From: Alteromonas lipotrueiana
GTDB taxonomy: Bacteria > Pseudomonadota > Gammaproteobacteria > Enterobacterales > Alteromonadaceae
Length of the DNA: 64,000 nucleotides
Assembly (NCBI RefSeq): GCF_019249245.1
Contig: NZ_JAESDK010000012.1
Coordinates: forward strand, 1 to 64,000
Direction: 5' to 3'
Shown: positions 16,078 to 25,427 of the stretch, piece after piece
Layout of the letters: the number at the start of each line of letters is the position of its first letter
Position numbering within the stretch: the stretch's first letter is position 1
Position numbers and translations under genes: made by a program
Notes under the pieces: model-generated
What the model was told of the DNA's origin: nothing
Seen by the model: only the letters and a program-made list of their open reading frames with translations
Database searches by the model: none

Positions 16078-17157
16078 TTATAAGACACTTTTACCATTGC
16101 GAACAAAGCTAGGTTTGACCACATCTACTGTAACCCACTTTTTGCGCATTTCCACCTCTACGGTGTCTGGTGAACCAGCCGGAATACGTGCCATCGCAAT
16201 GGCATGACCCAGAGTTGGCGAGAAAGTACCTGACGTAGTAATACCTTCGCCATTCTCGGTTTTCACTTTTTGACCCGCGCGCAATACGCCTTTTTCTTTC
16301 ATAACCAGACCCACCAGCTTATCGGTGCCCTGCTCTTTTTGCTGTTCCAGCGCACCGCGGCCGACAAAATCACGGTCGGCGGGTTCCCAGGTAATGGTCC
16401 AGCCCATATTTGCCGCCAACGGTGATACGGTTTCGTCCATATCCTGCCCGTAAAGGTTCATACCAGCTTCTAAACGTAATGTATCACGAGCGCCCAGACC
16501 ACACGGTTTAACACCGGCCTCCAGCAGTTCCTGCCAAAACTGACCCGCACGTGCTTTAGGTACCATAATTTCATATCCGGCTTCGCCGGTATAGCCGGTA
16601 GTGGCGATAAACAAATCTTCAGCCTGTACGCCAAAGAACGGCTTCATGCCTTCCACGGCTTCTTTTTGTGCGGCGCTGAACAAGGTAGCGGCTTTTTCTT
16701 TAGCTTTAGGCCCTTGTACTGCAATCATCGCAAAATCAGACTTTTCGGTAATAGTAACTGCAAAACCTTCGGCTTTAGCCAGTAGCCAGTTCATGTCTTT
16801 TTCGCGGGTAGCTGAATTCACTACCAAGCGGTAATTGGTATCATCAAAATGATACACAATAAGATCATCTACCACGCCACCTTCTTCATTTAGCATGCCG
16901 CTGTACAGCGCTTTGCCTTTATCTTTGAGTTTGGCAACATCGTTGGCCAGCAAATAGCGCAAGTAAGCTTGAGCCTGTTTGCCTGTTACATCAACAATGG
17001 TCATATGCGACACATCAAACATGCCCGCGTCCTGGCGTACCGCATGGTGTTCTTCCATTTGTGAGCCGTAGCTGATGGGCATTTCCCAACCGAAAAAATC
17101 TACCATTTTGGCACCGGCTTCCAGATGCTTTGCGTGTAGAGCAGTTTTGCTGGTCAT
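16078..17157 (-). CDS. gcvT: aminomethyltransferase, glycine cleavage T protein
   Basis: 359 residues. It transfers the methylene group from H protein to tetrahydrofolate and releases ammonia. Family features are [17 protein letters not shown] near the N-terminus, [22 protein letters not shown] and [19 protein letters not shown] chose the ATG at 17157 ([11 protein letters not shown]), with AAGG about nine bases upstream; a TTG three codons earlier is also in frame. The 138-bp upstream region is shared with a divergent LysR gene, and I see no glycine riboswitch in it. Confidence 0.97.
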   Translation of the reverse strand: MTSKTALHAKHLEAGAKMVDFFGWEMPISYGSQMEEHHAVRQDAGMFDVSHMTIVDVTGKQAQAYLRYLLANDVAKLKDKGKALYSGMLNEEGGVVDDLIVYHFDDTNYRLVVNSATREKDMNWLLAKAEGFAVTITEKSDFAMIAVQGPKAKEKAATLFSAAQKEAVEGMKPFFGVQAEDLFIATTGYTGEAGYEIMVPKARAGQFWQELLEAGVKPCGLGARDTLRLEAGMNLYGQDMDETVSPLAANMGWTITWEPADRDFVGRGALEQQKEQGTDKLVGLVMKEKGVLRAGQKVKTENGEGITTSGTFSPTLGHAIAMARIPAGSPDTVEVEMRKKWVTVDVVKPSFVRNGKSVL

Positions 17158-17295
17158 ACAATACAACCTTGTTTTGTTATGTAAGTGTGAACAGCAGTAT
17201 AGGATGGCACTATAAACACAACAAATTGGAATTTATTATCAATACATTTAAAATTGTTATCTAATGTTCATCGCACATCAGAATCTTAAATCTAT

Positions 17296-18159
17296 ATGAA
17301 ACAGCTTTCACTGGATAATCTGCGCACCTTTGTCACCGTTATTGAACAAGGGGGTTACGCTAAAGCGGGCGAATGGCTTGGTCGTTCGCAACCTGCGGTG
17401 AGCTTGCAGGTTAAAAAACTTGAAACACAATTAAGCCGCAAACTGTTTATTAAGGTGGGCCAACGCCATATGCCCAGCGCTGATGGCAACTGGCTGTATG
17501 CCAGGGCGCGCGAAATGCTTACCCTCAACGATGACATATTTCGCGAGCTTAACCCGGCACCGCTTAGTGGCCGTTTGCGCCTGGGCATTCCCAGCGAATT
17601 TGCCTCAACCTTACTGCCTGGTTTAATTGGCGAATTTTCAAAACGCTACCCGGATGTATCACTCGAGGTAACCTCTGCCCTAAGCCGGGACTTACTGCAT
17701 CATACCCGCCGTGATAGCTTCGATTTGATTCTGGCGCTGGCGAATCCACACGAACAAACTGACGGCGAAGTGCTGCTTCAGGACGAGATAGTATGGGCAG
17801 GTGACATTACCCGTGGTTTTAGCGGCGATACAATTTCGTTAGTACTGGCGCCCGATGGCTGTGTATATCGTAGCCGTGTTATCGAGCAGTTAAAACAACA
17901 AACCAAAGCCTGGAAGATTACCTACACCAACGCAGATTTGTCGGGGCTGGTGGCCGCAATTGGGCAGGGGTTAGGTGTTACTGCCCTGGCCCGCTCTAGC
18001 ATGCCGGGTAATCTTATGGTTTTAAATCATGCTAACTTGCCCACGTTAGGCCAGATTAACATTTGTTTGTTTAATTTAGATACGCAGCATCCGGTGGTCA
18101 GTAAAACGCTGGCAGATTTTATAAAATCCCGGCTGACCACCGGCGCGCCGGTTAGCTAA
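17296..18159 (+). CDS. LysR-family transcriptional regulator
   Basis: 287 residues. The N-terminal helix-turn-helix is clear (LRTFVTVIEQGGYAKAGEWL, RSQPAVSLQVKKLE), followed by a periplasmic-binding-like effector domain (residues about 90-285, LRLGIPSEFASTLLPGLI). Divergent placement from gcvT suggests it may control the glycine cleavage genes, as the LysR protein GcvA does in Escherichia coli, but it is not obviously the GcvA orthologue. Its 3' end overlaps that of the M24 peptidase gene by eight bases on the opposite strand. Confidence 0.87.
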   Translation: MKQLSLDNLRTFVTVIEQGGYAKAGEWLGRSQPAVSLQVKKLETQLSRKLFIKVGQRHMPSADGNWLYARAREMLTLNDDIFRELNPAPLSGRLRLGIPSEFASTLLPGLIGEFSKRYPDVSLEVTSALSRDLLHHTRRDSFDLILALANPHEQTDGEVLLQDEIVWAGDITRGFSGDTISLVLAPDGCVYRSRVIEQLKQQTKAWKITYTNADLSGLVAAIGQGLGVTALARSSMPGNLMVLNHANLPTLGQINICLFNLDTQHPVVSKTLADFIKSRLTTGAPVS

Positions 18160-19441
18160 GTTGCAAAGGGGCCAGCTCGCCTAGCGGTTCGGCCAGGCTT
18201 TTGGGCGGACGAGTAAACCACTGCGGCCCTTTGCTGTTCATATAAATGCAGTCTTCTAAACGTACACCAAACTCACCGGGTATATAAATGCCCGGCTCGT
18301 TTGAAAAACACATACCCGGCTGCAATGTGGTTTTTTCACCATGCACAAAGTTCACCCGTTCATGGCCCTGCATACCAATACCGTGGCCGGTACGATGCGA
18401 CAACCCGGGCAGCTGATAATCAGGCCCGTAACCCTGTTTTTTGTACAAGCTGCGAACGGCGTCATCCACACTGCCCGCAGTATTGCCTAACTGCGCCTGT
18501 TCAAACGCCACCTGCTGACCTTCGCGAACGCTTTTCCACACTTTTTGTTGTTTGGCAGTTGGCTCGCCAAATACAAAGGTGCGACTGATGTCAGACTGGT
18601 ACCCATGTACCGCACAGCCGCAGTCCATCAATACCACCGAGCCTTTTTCTAAAATTTGTTCTTTACGGGTGCCATGCGGATACGCACTGCCTTCGTTAAA
18701 CAGCGCCATAGCCCATAAATCGCTGCCACCCAGCTTTTGCTGCGCCTGCTGCATTAAATCTTTAACATCGGCTTGTGACATACCTGCCTCAAGTCGTTCG
18801 TAAACGTGGGTGTAAGCTTTTAGCGTAACTTCGTTTGCTTTGTGCATCAGGCGCAGTTCATGGTCGCTTTTGAACATGCGACAGCCTAAGGTAACTGGCT
18901 CGGCAGACACATTCTGCATCTTAGGTAATAGTGGCATCAGGCCGTTTAATACAAAATAGCGAACGCTGGCTTCAAAACCTAAACGACCTTTAGCCACACC
19001 GCGATCTTTTAGTATTTGCTGAACTTGTTTAAACGGGCTTTCGTGCTCTTGCCAAACCCGAATATCTTTACCCACCTGCAACGACTCTTTTACGCTGGGT
19101 TCTTCAAAAAATGGGGTTACTACCGCAATATCCCCTTCCTGGGGAATGACCACAGCGGTAAGACGCTCACTACGCCACCACTGGATACCGGTAAAATAAT
19201 CCATGGCCGCACCGGGCTCTAATATAATCGCCGCCATATCATTTTTGACCATCAATTGCTGCGCCTTAGCAATACGCTCTGAACGCTCTTTTGCAGAGAT
19301 AGGGTCAACCGAGGCGGTAATATTGGCAATTTTTGTGTCGGTATAAAACGGCTTTTTGGCGGTATCTTGCTGGGCAAAGGAAAGCATAGGCGCAGCGGCC
19401 AGACCCGCACCGGTAAATTTTAAAAAAGCGCGTTTATCCAT
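18152..19441 (-). CDS. exported M24-family Xaa-Pro peptidase
   Basis: About 429 residues. The N-terminus MDKRAFLKFTGAGLAAAPMLSFAQQ looks like a Tat-type signal with Lys-Arg in place of Arg-Arg. The C-terminal pita-bread domain holds the metal ligands (VLMDCGCAVHGYQSDISRTF, HRTGHGIGMQGHE, SNEPGIY and VRLEDC). M24 enzymes remove N-terminal residues before proline, here probably in the periplasm. I chose the ATG at 19441 because GGAGTG is correctly spaced; the frame extends three codons to a GTG. It lies between gcvT and the ubi genes, where other gammaproteobacteria have no gene. Confidence 0.85.
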   Translation of the reverse strand: MDKRAFLKFTGAGLAAAPMLSFAQQDTAKKPFYTDTKIANITASVDPISAKERSERIAKAQQLMVKNDMAAIILEPGAAMDYFTGIQWWRSERLTAVVIPQEGDIAVVTPFFEEPSVKESLQVGKDIRVWQEHESPFKQVQQILKDRGVAKGRLGFEASVRYFVLNGLMPLLPKMQNVSAEPVTLGCRMFKSDHELRLMHKANEVTLKAYTHVYERLEAGMSQADVKDLMQQAQQKLGGSDLWAMALFNEGSAYPHGTRKEQILEKGSVVLMDCGCAVHGYQSDISRTFVFGEPTAKQQKVWKSVREGQQVAFEQAQLGNTAGSVDDAVRSLYKKQGYGPDYQLPGLSHRTGHGIGMQGHERVNFVHGEKTTLQPGMCFSNEPGIYIPGEFGVRLEDCIYMNSKGPQWFTRPPKSLAEPLGELAPLQLS

Positions 19442-19597
19442 GGTTTTCACTCCGTGATAGTGACAAGGGTTATAGTTATCATTGTGATAATGGTACTAAT
19501 AATAAAAAACCATCATGCTCGGGTCGCTGACGCTTTGCAAATTTAAGCGGGCCATAAATGCACTTGGATATTTTTATACAACCGCTATAGCGTGAGC

Positions 19598-20770
19598 CTA
19601 AAAACCCATTGCCTGTTCGATTAATTTTCGCTTAACCAGCGGTACTTCGTTGGTGAGGGCCAAACCCGTACCGCGAATCAGTTTTTTTAACGGATTGTCG
19701 CCGGCAAACAATGCTTTAAACCCATCCATGGCGGCAATCATTTTCATGGCTTCAGTTTTACGGGCTCGCTCAAAAGCACGTAAATCTTTATAGCGACCCA
19801 AAGGCTGGCCTGCTTCATGAACCTTTACCAGGTGTTCAGCCAGATCCAACGCATCCTGCATGCCTAAATTAGCACCCTGCCCCGCCAGCGGATGAATGGT
19901 ATGGGCAGCATCACCAATAATCGCAATGCCGTTGTCTGCCCATTGGCGCGCATAACGCATGGTAAGAGTAAAAGCACGGCGCTCACTTTCAAGGGTTATG
20001 GCGCCTAACTCGCTATTACAGGCCGCGGTCATGGCGTGCGCAAAGTCGGTGTCTGATAACGCGATAAGCGCCTCGGCTTTGTCGGTTTGCTGAGACCATA
20101 CTACCGAACATAAATGTGGGTCTTTTAAAGGCAGCAGCGCCAGCGGGCCGTCGGGGGTAAATACCTGGCGCGCACAAGTCTGGTGAGGTTGTGGGGTTCT
20201 GATAGTCGCCACAATGGCGCGGTGATCGTAATCTTTAAAGGTTTCAGGAAATCCGGCATGCCGACGTACCATCGAGTTAGCGCCATCAGCGCCCACTAAT
20301 AACTGGCACGATACCACTTCGTCGTTATTGAGCATCAGCATGGTTTCCTGATCGCCAGATAAAATTTTATCTACGCTGGCTTCAATTAAGGTGACATTTC
20401 GCAAGTGCTGAATCTGTGCTACCAGGGCATTAGTCAGCACCTGATTTTCGATAATGTGGCCCAACTGAGGGCTTTGCGTATCACGGGCATCAAAATGTAT
20501 GTGACCAAAACTGTCTTTGTCCCATACATGCATGTGCTGATAAGCAGCAATACGATCTTCGGGTAATTGTTGCCACACCTGCAACTTAGCCAGGGCATGA
20601 TGATTGGCTTCATTAATGGTACTGACCCGCAACGACGGCGCTGCAGATAACGGCTGAGAAAAAGCAGTATGGCTGATTACCGCCACGCGCAGGGTAGTTT
20701 GTCCTAATGCGGCGGCCAATGTAAGACCTACCATACCGCCTCCAATTATCACGACATCCATTTTTTGCAT
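19598..20770 (-). CDS. ubiI: FAD-dependent ubiquinone biosynthesis hydroxylase (UbiI/VisC type)
   Basis: About 390 residues. The FAD-binding GxGxxG stretch is VVIIGGGMVGLTLAAALG, the middle motif is LVGADGANSMVRR, and the C-terminal GDAAHTIHPLAGQGANLG is the signature of the UbiH/UbiF/VisC group. In E. coli the member next to gcvT is UbiI (C5 hydroxylation of the ubiquinone ring), and position supports that name. I chose the ATG at 20770, with AGGAG nine bases upstream, four bases after the ubiH stop codon; the frame runs further upstream but overlaps ubiH. Confidence 0.85.
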   Translation of the reverse strand: MQKMDVVIIGGGMVGLTLAAALGQTTLRVAVISHTAFSQPLSAAPSLRVSTINEANHHALAKLQVWQQLPEDRIAAYQHMHVWDKDSFGHIHFDARDTQSPQLGHIIENQVLTNALVAQIQHLRNVTLIEASVDKILSGDQETMLMLNNDEVVSCQLLVGADGANSMVRRHAGFPETFKDYDHRAIVATIRTPQPHQTCARQVFTPDGPLALLPLKDPHLCSVVWSQQTDKAEALIALSDTDFAHAMTAACNSELGAITLESERRAFTLTMRYARQWADNGIAIIGDAAHTIHPLAGQGANLGMQDALDLAEHLVKVHEAGQPLGRYKDLRAFERARKTEAMKMIAAMDGFKALFAGDNPLKKLIRGTGLALTNEVPLVKRKLIEQAMGF

Positions 20771-20774
20771 GCTG

Positions 20775-22028
20775 TTATCTCCTGCGTGTAGCCGGCCCGT
20801 AACCAGTGGTTCGCGCCACAAACGCCTGTTGTAACGCCGATAAATTATCCAGCGCAATTAAACCGGCATTTCTGAGCGGGGCCAGACCAGCATAACGGTT
20901 TGAAAATCCGCGTACCAGCGCGTCGGTCAGCCAAATAGTTTGATGTCGATCTGCGCTTCGCGCATGCGCAAACTCTCTTAAAGTACGATAGCCGCCTGGG
21001 TCTGGGTGTTGTTTTAATACATTGACTAAATCTAACGTATCGCGCAAACCTAAGTTAAACCCCTGCCCAGCGATAGGATGCAAAGTTTGCGCAGCATTAC
21101 CGGCCAGCGCAACCCGATGGCTGGTAAGCTGGCTGGCTTGTTCAAGTGACAGCGGATAACCATGGCGGGGGCTCGTTGCATAAATCCGGCCCTGACGATA
21201 TCCAAATACCTTTTGTAAGGCCTGCAAAAAGCCGGCGTCAGATAACTGCTGTAAATCCTGGGCTTTGTGGGCCGCTACGGTCCATACCACTGAAAAACTA
21301 TGCCCGGCATGGTTATCACCAGAATTAAACGGTAAAAACGCCAGTGGCCCGTCGGGCGTAAAGCGCTCGTAGGCACGCTGATAATGCGACTCGCTGGTCA
21401 ATACATTACACGTAATCGCCACCTGTTCATACGGCGCATGCTCGCGTTTGATACCCACTTGTTCAGACAAGCCCGAACGTCCGCCATCGGCCAGTATCAG
21501 CAGTTTGCTGCTCAGCTTATTGCCCTGTTCCAGTGACAATGTTATCTCATTTTGATATTGCTGAACCTGGCTAACCGGCTCGTCTACAAGATATTTCAGG
21601 CCCTTATCCACATTGTGGGCGGTTAGCAGCCGCCCTAACTCTTGCAGTGAAATAACTTCTCCAAACGAGGACAGTTTGAAATCTTTTGCCTCAAGCTGAC
21701 AAAAACCAAAGCTGCCTTGATCGGTCACCTGAATGTGCTCGATAAGCTCGGTGTGGGCCGTATGTAAAGGCACACCCATCGCCGTCAGACTTTCTACCGT
21801 GCGGCGTGCCAGCGCAATAACCCGGGCGTCAAACCCTGGGTGAGTAGAGGGCGTATCAGGTGCGTTGCCTGCTTGTGAAGGGTTATGAACATGCGCGGGC
21901 ACCGAACCAGGCTGCGCAGGATTGGCATCAAGCAGAGTTACGCTAAATGGAGTGTGTGCCAGCAGCCCGGCCGCCAATACATGACCAACGGCCCCCCCGC
22001 CAACAATAGCAATATCGGTTGTATCCAA
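20775..22028 (-). CDS. ubiH: 2-octaprenyl-6-methoxyphenol hydroxylase
   Basis: 417 residues, same family as its neighbour: IAIVGGGAVGHVLAAGLL at the N-terminus (FAD), LILADGGRSGLSEQ in the middle, and GNAAQTLHPIAGQGFNLG near residue 310. UbiH hydroxylates C1 of the ubiquinone precursor ring. The order pepP-ubiH-ubiI is the conserved gammaproteobacterial one. An unusual Pro-rich insertion (VPAHVHNPSQAGNAPDTPS, about residues 43-61) follows the first beta strand. The ATG lies four bases after the pepP stop codon. Confidence 0.9.
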   Translation of the reverse strand: MDTTDIAIVGGGAVGHVLAAGLLAHTPFSVTLLDANPAQPGSVPAHVHNPSQAGNAPDTPSTHPGFDARVIALARRTVESLTAMGVPLHTAHTELIEHIQVTDQGSFGFCQLEAKDFKLSSFGEVISLQELGRLLTAHNVDKGLKYLVDEPVSQVQQYQNEITLSLEQGNKLSSKLLILADGGRSGLSEQVGIKREHAPYEQVAITCNVLTSESHYQRAYERFTPDGPLAFLPFNSGDNHAGHSFSVVWTVAAHKAQDLQQLSDAGFLQALQKVFGYRQGRIYATSPRHGYPLSLEQASQLTSHRVALAGNAAQTLHPIAGQGFNLGLRDTLDLVNVLKQHPDPGGYRTLREFAHARSADRHQTIWLTDALVRGFSNRYAGLAPLRNAGLIALDNLSALQQAFVARTTGYGPATRRR

Positions 22029-22032
22029 AAAT

Positions 22033-23343
22033 TTATCTCTGCAACAGGGCTTCTATTTCGGGTACCGTTTTAGGCACATCGTTGGTCAATATGTCGATGC
22101 CGGTTGCGGTAACCACCACGTTATCTTCTATACGTACGCCTATGCCCTGATATTGTTCATCTACCGGCGCATCTGGCGCAATATACAAACCAGGCTCTAC
22201 CGTAAGCACCATACCCGGTTGTAGGGGTCGATCTTCGCCATCCATACGATAGTCACCCACATCGTGCACATCTAAACCAATAAAATGACCCAAACCATGC
22301 ATAAAAAACTGTCGCCAACCCTCGGTTTCAAGATTTTGTGCCACCGTGCCCGGCAATAGCTTTAATGCCACCAGACCCTCGGTGAGGGTTTCAATCACCC
22401 GCTCGGTAACTGAGCGCAACGTCACGCCCGGCGCCAGCATATCTAATGCTTTTTGTTGCGCTTTTAACACCAGGTTGTAGATGTCTTTTTGCGGCTTACT
22501 AAATGTACCTGACACCGGAAAAGTACGGGTGATGTCTGCTGCATATCCCATAAATTCAGCACCGGCATCTATCAGTACCAGCTCATGTTCAGCCAGCGCT
22601 TTGGTATTTTCGGTGTAGTGTAATATGCAGGCATTATCACCGCTGCCAACAATGGTTGAATAGGCCGGCGAACGCGCCCCTGCCATTGCAAACTCATGAT
22701 GCAGCTCGGCTTCAAGCTGATACTCAAATACCCCCGCGCGGGCAAATTGCATAGCGCGTCGATGCGCGCTGGCGCTTATCTGACAAGCGGCCTTCATCAC
22801 CGCCACTTCACTGGCAGATTTAAACAGGCGCATTTCATGCAGCGTAGGTTGTATATCTACCATTGCTTTGGGAGCGCTGTATTCTTTAGGCGCGGTGCGC
22901 AAGCTTTGCATCGCTGCATTAACCAGCGCATCGGCGGCGGTGTTTTGACCTTGGCCAAAGTAAACATGAGTGTGGCCCATGAGCCAGTGCATCAATACTT
23001 CGGGCAGTTCATCAAGCTCATAAGCTTCATCCAGATCAAAACGACCCAGCGCATCTTCAGCACCCAACCGACGACCATGCCAAATTTCGCTATTTTTGTC
23101 TTTAGGCTGGCACACCATCGCCACAAAGCTGCCGCCATGGCGCTCATGATTAGATAACAAAAGCCAGGTATCGGGTTCATTAAACCCAGTTAAATACCAA
23201 AAGTCGCTATTTTGTCGAAAGGTGTATTCAGTATCCCGACTGCGGGTAACCAGCGTTGCAGCCGGAATCAGACACACACTGTTTGGCTCACACTGGGCCA
23301 ACAGTCGTTGACGGCGGGCAAAGAATTCCTGTTGGCTAATCAT
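22033..23343 (-). CDS. pepP: Xaa-Pro aminopeptidase P
   Basis: 436 residues, the usual length. It is a cytoplasmic dinuclear manganese enzyme that releases N-terminal residues preceding proline. The N-terminal domain has EYTFRQNSDFWYLTGFNEP, and the C-terminal domain carries the metal ligands in LVLIDAGAEFMGYAADITRT, MHGLGHFIGLDVHD, TVEPGLY and GVRIEDN. The gene is in the conserved ygfB-pepP-ubiH-ubiI block, 15 bases after ygfB, so probably one transcript. Confidence 0.96.
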   Translation of the reverse strand: MISQQEFFARRQRLLAQCEPNSVCLIPAATLVTRSRDTEYTFRQNSDFWYLTGFNEPDTWLLLSNHERHGGSFVAMVCQPKDKNSEIWHGRRLGAEDALGRFDLDEAYELDELPEVLMHWLMGHTHVYFGQGQNTAADALVNAAMQSLRTAPKEYSAPKAMVDIQPTLHEMRLFKSASEVAVMKAACQISASAHRRAMQFARAGVFEYQLEAELHHEFAMAGARSPAYSTIVGSGDNACILHYTENTKALAEHELVLIDAGAEFMGYAADITRTFPVSGTFSKPQKDIYNLVLKAQQKALDMLAPGVTLRSVTERVIETLTEGLVALKLLPGTVAQNLETEGWRQFFMHGLGHFIGLDVHDVGDYRMDGEDRPLQPGMVLTVEPGLYIAPDAPVDEQYQGIGVRIEDNVVVTATGIDILTNDVPKTVPEIEALLQR

Positions 23344-23358
23344 AAAGGCCCTGTAAGG

Positions 23359-23925
23359 TTAATGAACGGATGGTTTTTCTTGTTGATCATCAAGCAACGA
23401 GCGACCTAATTCACTAAAACATAATAGCGAAGAAATTTTCACATATTCAACAACTTCGTTTAAGGCACGTTCAGACTCTTCGTCGGCGTCCATGGGTTCT
23501 TCCATACGCGAAATATCTGAAAAGTCCTGAATGGCTTCTTTTACGTCCGCTGAACATTGATCCAAATTTTGTTGGTGCAATCCAAAGCCTAGCAAAAACC
23601 CCTGCACCCAGTTTATCAAAGCCGCGCCTCGGTCATTGATAGGCGCCTGGTCGTCTGGCAGCATCATTTGCAAACTAAACTCGCCTTCAAGCAATTGTTC
23701 AATAGTTTGGGTAAATAGCTGTTCAAGCTTAAAACTGACCAGTTGTGGAAAAGCTTCACCTTCGTTGGTGGTATCGGCCAACACCGCCTGCCACTTGCGG
23801 TCGGTTAGTGACATCCCTCCACTTAACATGCCACACATAATGCCATGAACCTCAGCCGCATCGGCATTTACCGACCCCTGAAACAGAACATTGGTAACGC
23901 TGTCGTAATCTAACTGTTTGTCCAC
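23359..23925 (-). CDS. ygfB: UPF0149 family protein YgfB
   Basis: 188 residues matching the YecA/YgfB family by sequence character (VHGIMCGMLSGGM, then INWVQGFLLGFGLH, DISRMEE and the acidic DADEESERALNEVVEYVK). YgfB of Pseudomonas is a small regulator linked to expression of the peptidoglycan amidase AmpDh3; its role in most species is unclear. It is first in the minus-strand block leading to pepP and the ubi genes. In E. coli the divergent neighbour is zapA, which is not present here. Confidence 0.92.
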   Translation of the reverse strand: MDKQLDYDSVTNVLFQGSVNADAAEVHGIMCGMLSGGMSLTDRKWQAVLADTTNEGEAFPQLVSFKLEQLFTQTIEQLLEGEFSLQMMLPDDQAPINDRGAALINWVQGFLLGFGLHQQNLDQCSADVKEAIQDFSDISRMEEPMDADEESERALNEVVEYVKISSLLCFSELGRSLLDDQQEKPSVH

Positions 23926-24310
23926 GCGAACAACCTTTAATGTATTGCCAGTCTATTAACACATTATGCTAGCAAAAACCGGCTATAAAACCCAGCATAC
24001 AGCGTCGGGTCAGCAACTGTTCAACAATTACTTATTTTTACGTTCTACGCTTTCGAAAGCGGCCCAGATGTTTTATCATTTGTTTGTAGGCTATTTCTTT
24101 TGACCAAATGGTTAACTTTTGGTTGAAATTTTTTTGTCTGATAACATAATCGGGTCATCGCTTCTGACAAATTGCTGCATTAAGCAACACAATGCATCTA
24201 ACCGCTCAGTATCCTTCGACCAGAGCAACACGAATATCGGCGTACTGAATTAATCAGCTCTTCACGAGAGTGTACGTTTGATATACCCTGTTGCGCTTGT
24301 TATTTAATCA
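23926..24310. other. 385-bp divergent region where zapA is usually found
   Basis: Between ygfB and 6S RNA other gammaproteobacteria carry zapA. Here the longest plus-strand frame (ATG at 23967) is under 50 codons and does not resemble ZapA. The region must hold the ygfB promoter and, at 24278-24306, the 6S RNA promoter. Confidence 0.6.
24278..24306 (+). promoter_or_regulatory. sigma-70-type promoter of 6S RNA
   Basis: TTGATA (24278-24283), a 17-base spacer and TATTTA (24301-24306) lie at the right distance before the inferred 6S RNA 5' end near 24311. Confidence 0.5.
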
Positions 24311-24495
24311 ATGTCTCCTGGGATGTGCGCCAGCTCATTCATGTCCCTGGCCGATGCTTTTTTAAAAGGAAGTTGAACTTATAACTACTGTGCAAGCTCG
24401 GCTCGTATCGAGAAGCCTACGGTTATGATGATTCTTCCGCCGTGAACCTTTCGGCTCACGGGCGAACGATGGGCAGCGGCATTCTGGGAGACGCC
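24311..24495 (+). ncRNA. ssrS: 6S RNA
   Basis: About 185 bases that follow the E. coli 6S RNA pattern. The ends pair (GTCTCCTGGGATG near 24313 with GGCATTCTGGGAGAC near 24480), and the internal landmarks GTCCCTGGCCGATG, CAAGCTCGGCTCG and CGAGAAGCCT are in order. 6S RNA mimics an open promoter and binds sigma-70 RNA polymerase in stationary phase. Location beside ygfB matches the conserved gammaproteobacterial position. The following gene is a ribokinase rather than fau. Confidence 0.9.
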
Positions 24496-24517
24496 CTCTT
24501 TTCGACGAGAAGAAGAA

Positions 24518-25411
24518 ATGGCTGTAATTAATTTTGGGTCTATTAATATCGACCACGTATATTCGGTTGATCATTTTGTCAGACCTGGTGAGACCATTGC
24601 CTCATCAAACTATCAGCAATTACTAGGTGGCAAAGGTGCCAACCAGTCTATTGCTTTGGCCCAGGCGGGCGCTGATGTTAAGCACGTTGGCAGCATTCAC
24701 GAGTCTGATGCCTGTTTCAAACAAACTCTGATAAAACATGGTGTAGACTGTCGTTATGTAAAATGTTTCGACGTACCTTCGGGCCATGCCATTATTCAGG
24801 TCACACCGGGTGGCGAAAATGCCATTGTATTATTTGGCGGCGCCAACCTTACTCTAGCCCCAGAAACGGTTCAAAAAGCATTGCTGGATACCGGCGATAT
24901 GGACTGGGTGCTGACGCAAAACGAAACCAGTTGTATAGATGAAGTGCTAAAGCAGGCCAAAGAAAAAGGACTGCGGGTAGCCTTTAATCCTGCCCCCATG
25001 AGCGAATCGGTAAAAGCGCTTCCCTTAGAGTGTGTGGATTTGCTAATCGTTAATGAAACCGAAGCCGCAGCCATAACCAACGCAGAAAAGCTTGACGACA
25101 TTGTTGAAGTATTTCAACAACAATGGTCTCACGCTGAGGTGCTTATTACGTTGGGCAAAGACGGGGTATTGATGATCACGCAGCAAGGTGTCGAAAAAGT
25201 GCCCGCTTTTTTGGTTGAAGCTGAAGATACCACTGCCGCCGGCGATACCTTTATTGGTTATTTTTTGTCAGCCTACAGCAATCATACTCCCGTAAAGGAT
25301 GCGTTGATACGCGGATGTGCCGCCTCGGCCATAGCCGTTACCCGAAAAGGCGCCGCGCAATCAATTCCATCCAAAGAAGAAGTCGACCGTTTTTTAGCTA
25401 AACACGGTTAG
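24518..25411 (+). CDS. rbsK: PfkB-family sugar kinase, ribokinase
   Basis: 297 residues. PfkB signatures are visible: GGKGANQSIALAQAGA near residue 40 and DTTAAGDTFIGYFL near residue 245, containing the catalytic Asp and anion hole. It phosphorylates ribose (or a related sugar) with ATP. Twenty-two bases separate it from the 6S RNA 3' end, and GAAGAAGAA precedes the ATG. The next gene, 16 bases away, encodes a nucleoside hydrolase that releases ribose, so the two form a nucleoside-ribose salvage pair; rpiA lies further along the same strand. Confidence 0.9.
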   Translation: MAVINFGSINIDHVYSVDHFVRPGETIASSNYQQLLGGKGANQSIALAQAGADVKHVGSIHESDACFKQTLIKHGVDCRYVKCFDVPSGHAIIQVTPGGENAIVLFGGANLTLAPETVQKALLDTGDMDWVLTQNETSCIDEVLKQAKEKGLRVAFNPAPMSESVKALPLECVDLLIVNETEAAAITNAEKLDDIVEVFQQQWSHAEVLITLGKDGVLMITQQGVEKVPAFLVEAEDTTAAGDTFIGYFLSAYSNHTPVKDALIRGCAASAIAVTRKGAAQSIPSKEEVDRFLAKHG

Positions 25412-25427
25412 TCACACAGAGAACACT

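Noticed and set aside
17158..17295. Glycine riboswitch upstream of gcvT
   Set aside because: The 138-bp divergent region is AT-rich and too short for a tandem aptamer, and I see no aptamer-like stems.
23967..24110. Short frame between ygfB and 6S RNA as zapA
   Set aside because: Fewer than 50 codons and no resemblance to the ZapA sequence; it is about half the needed length.
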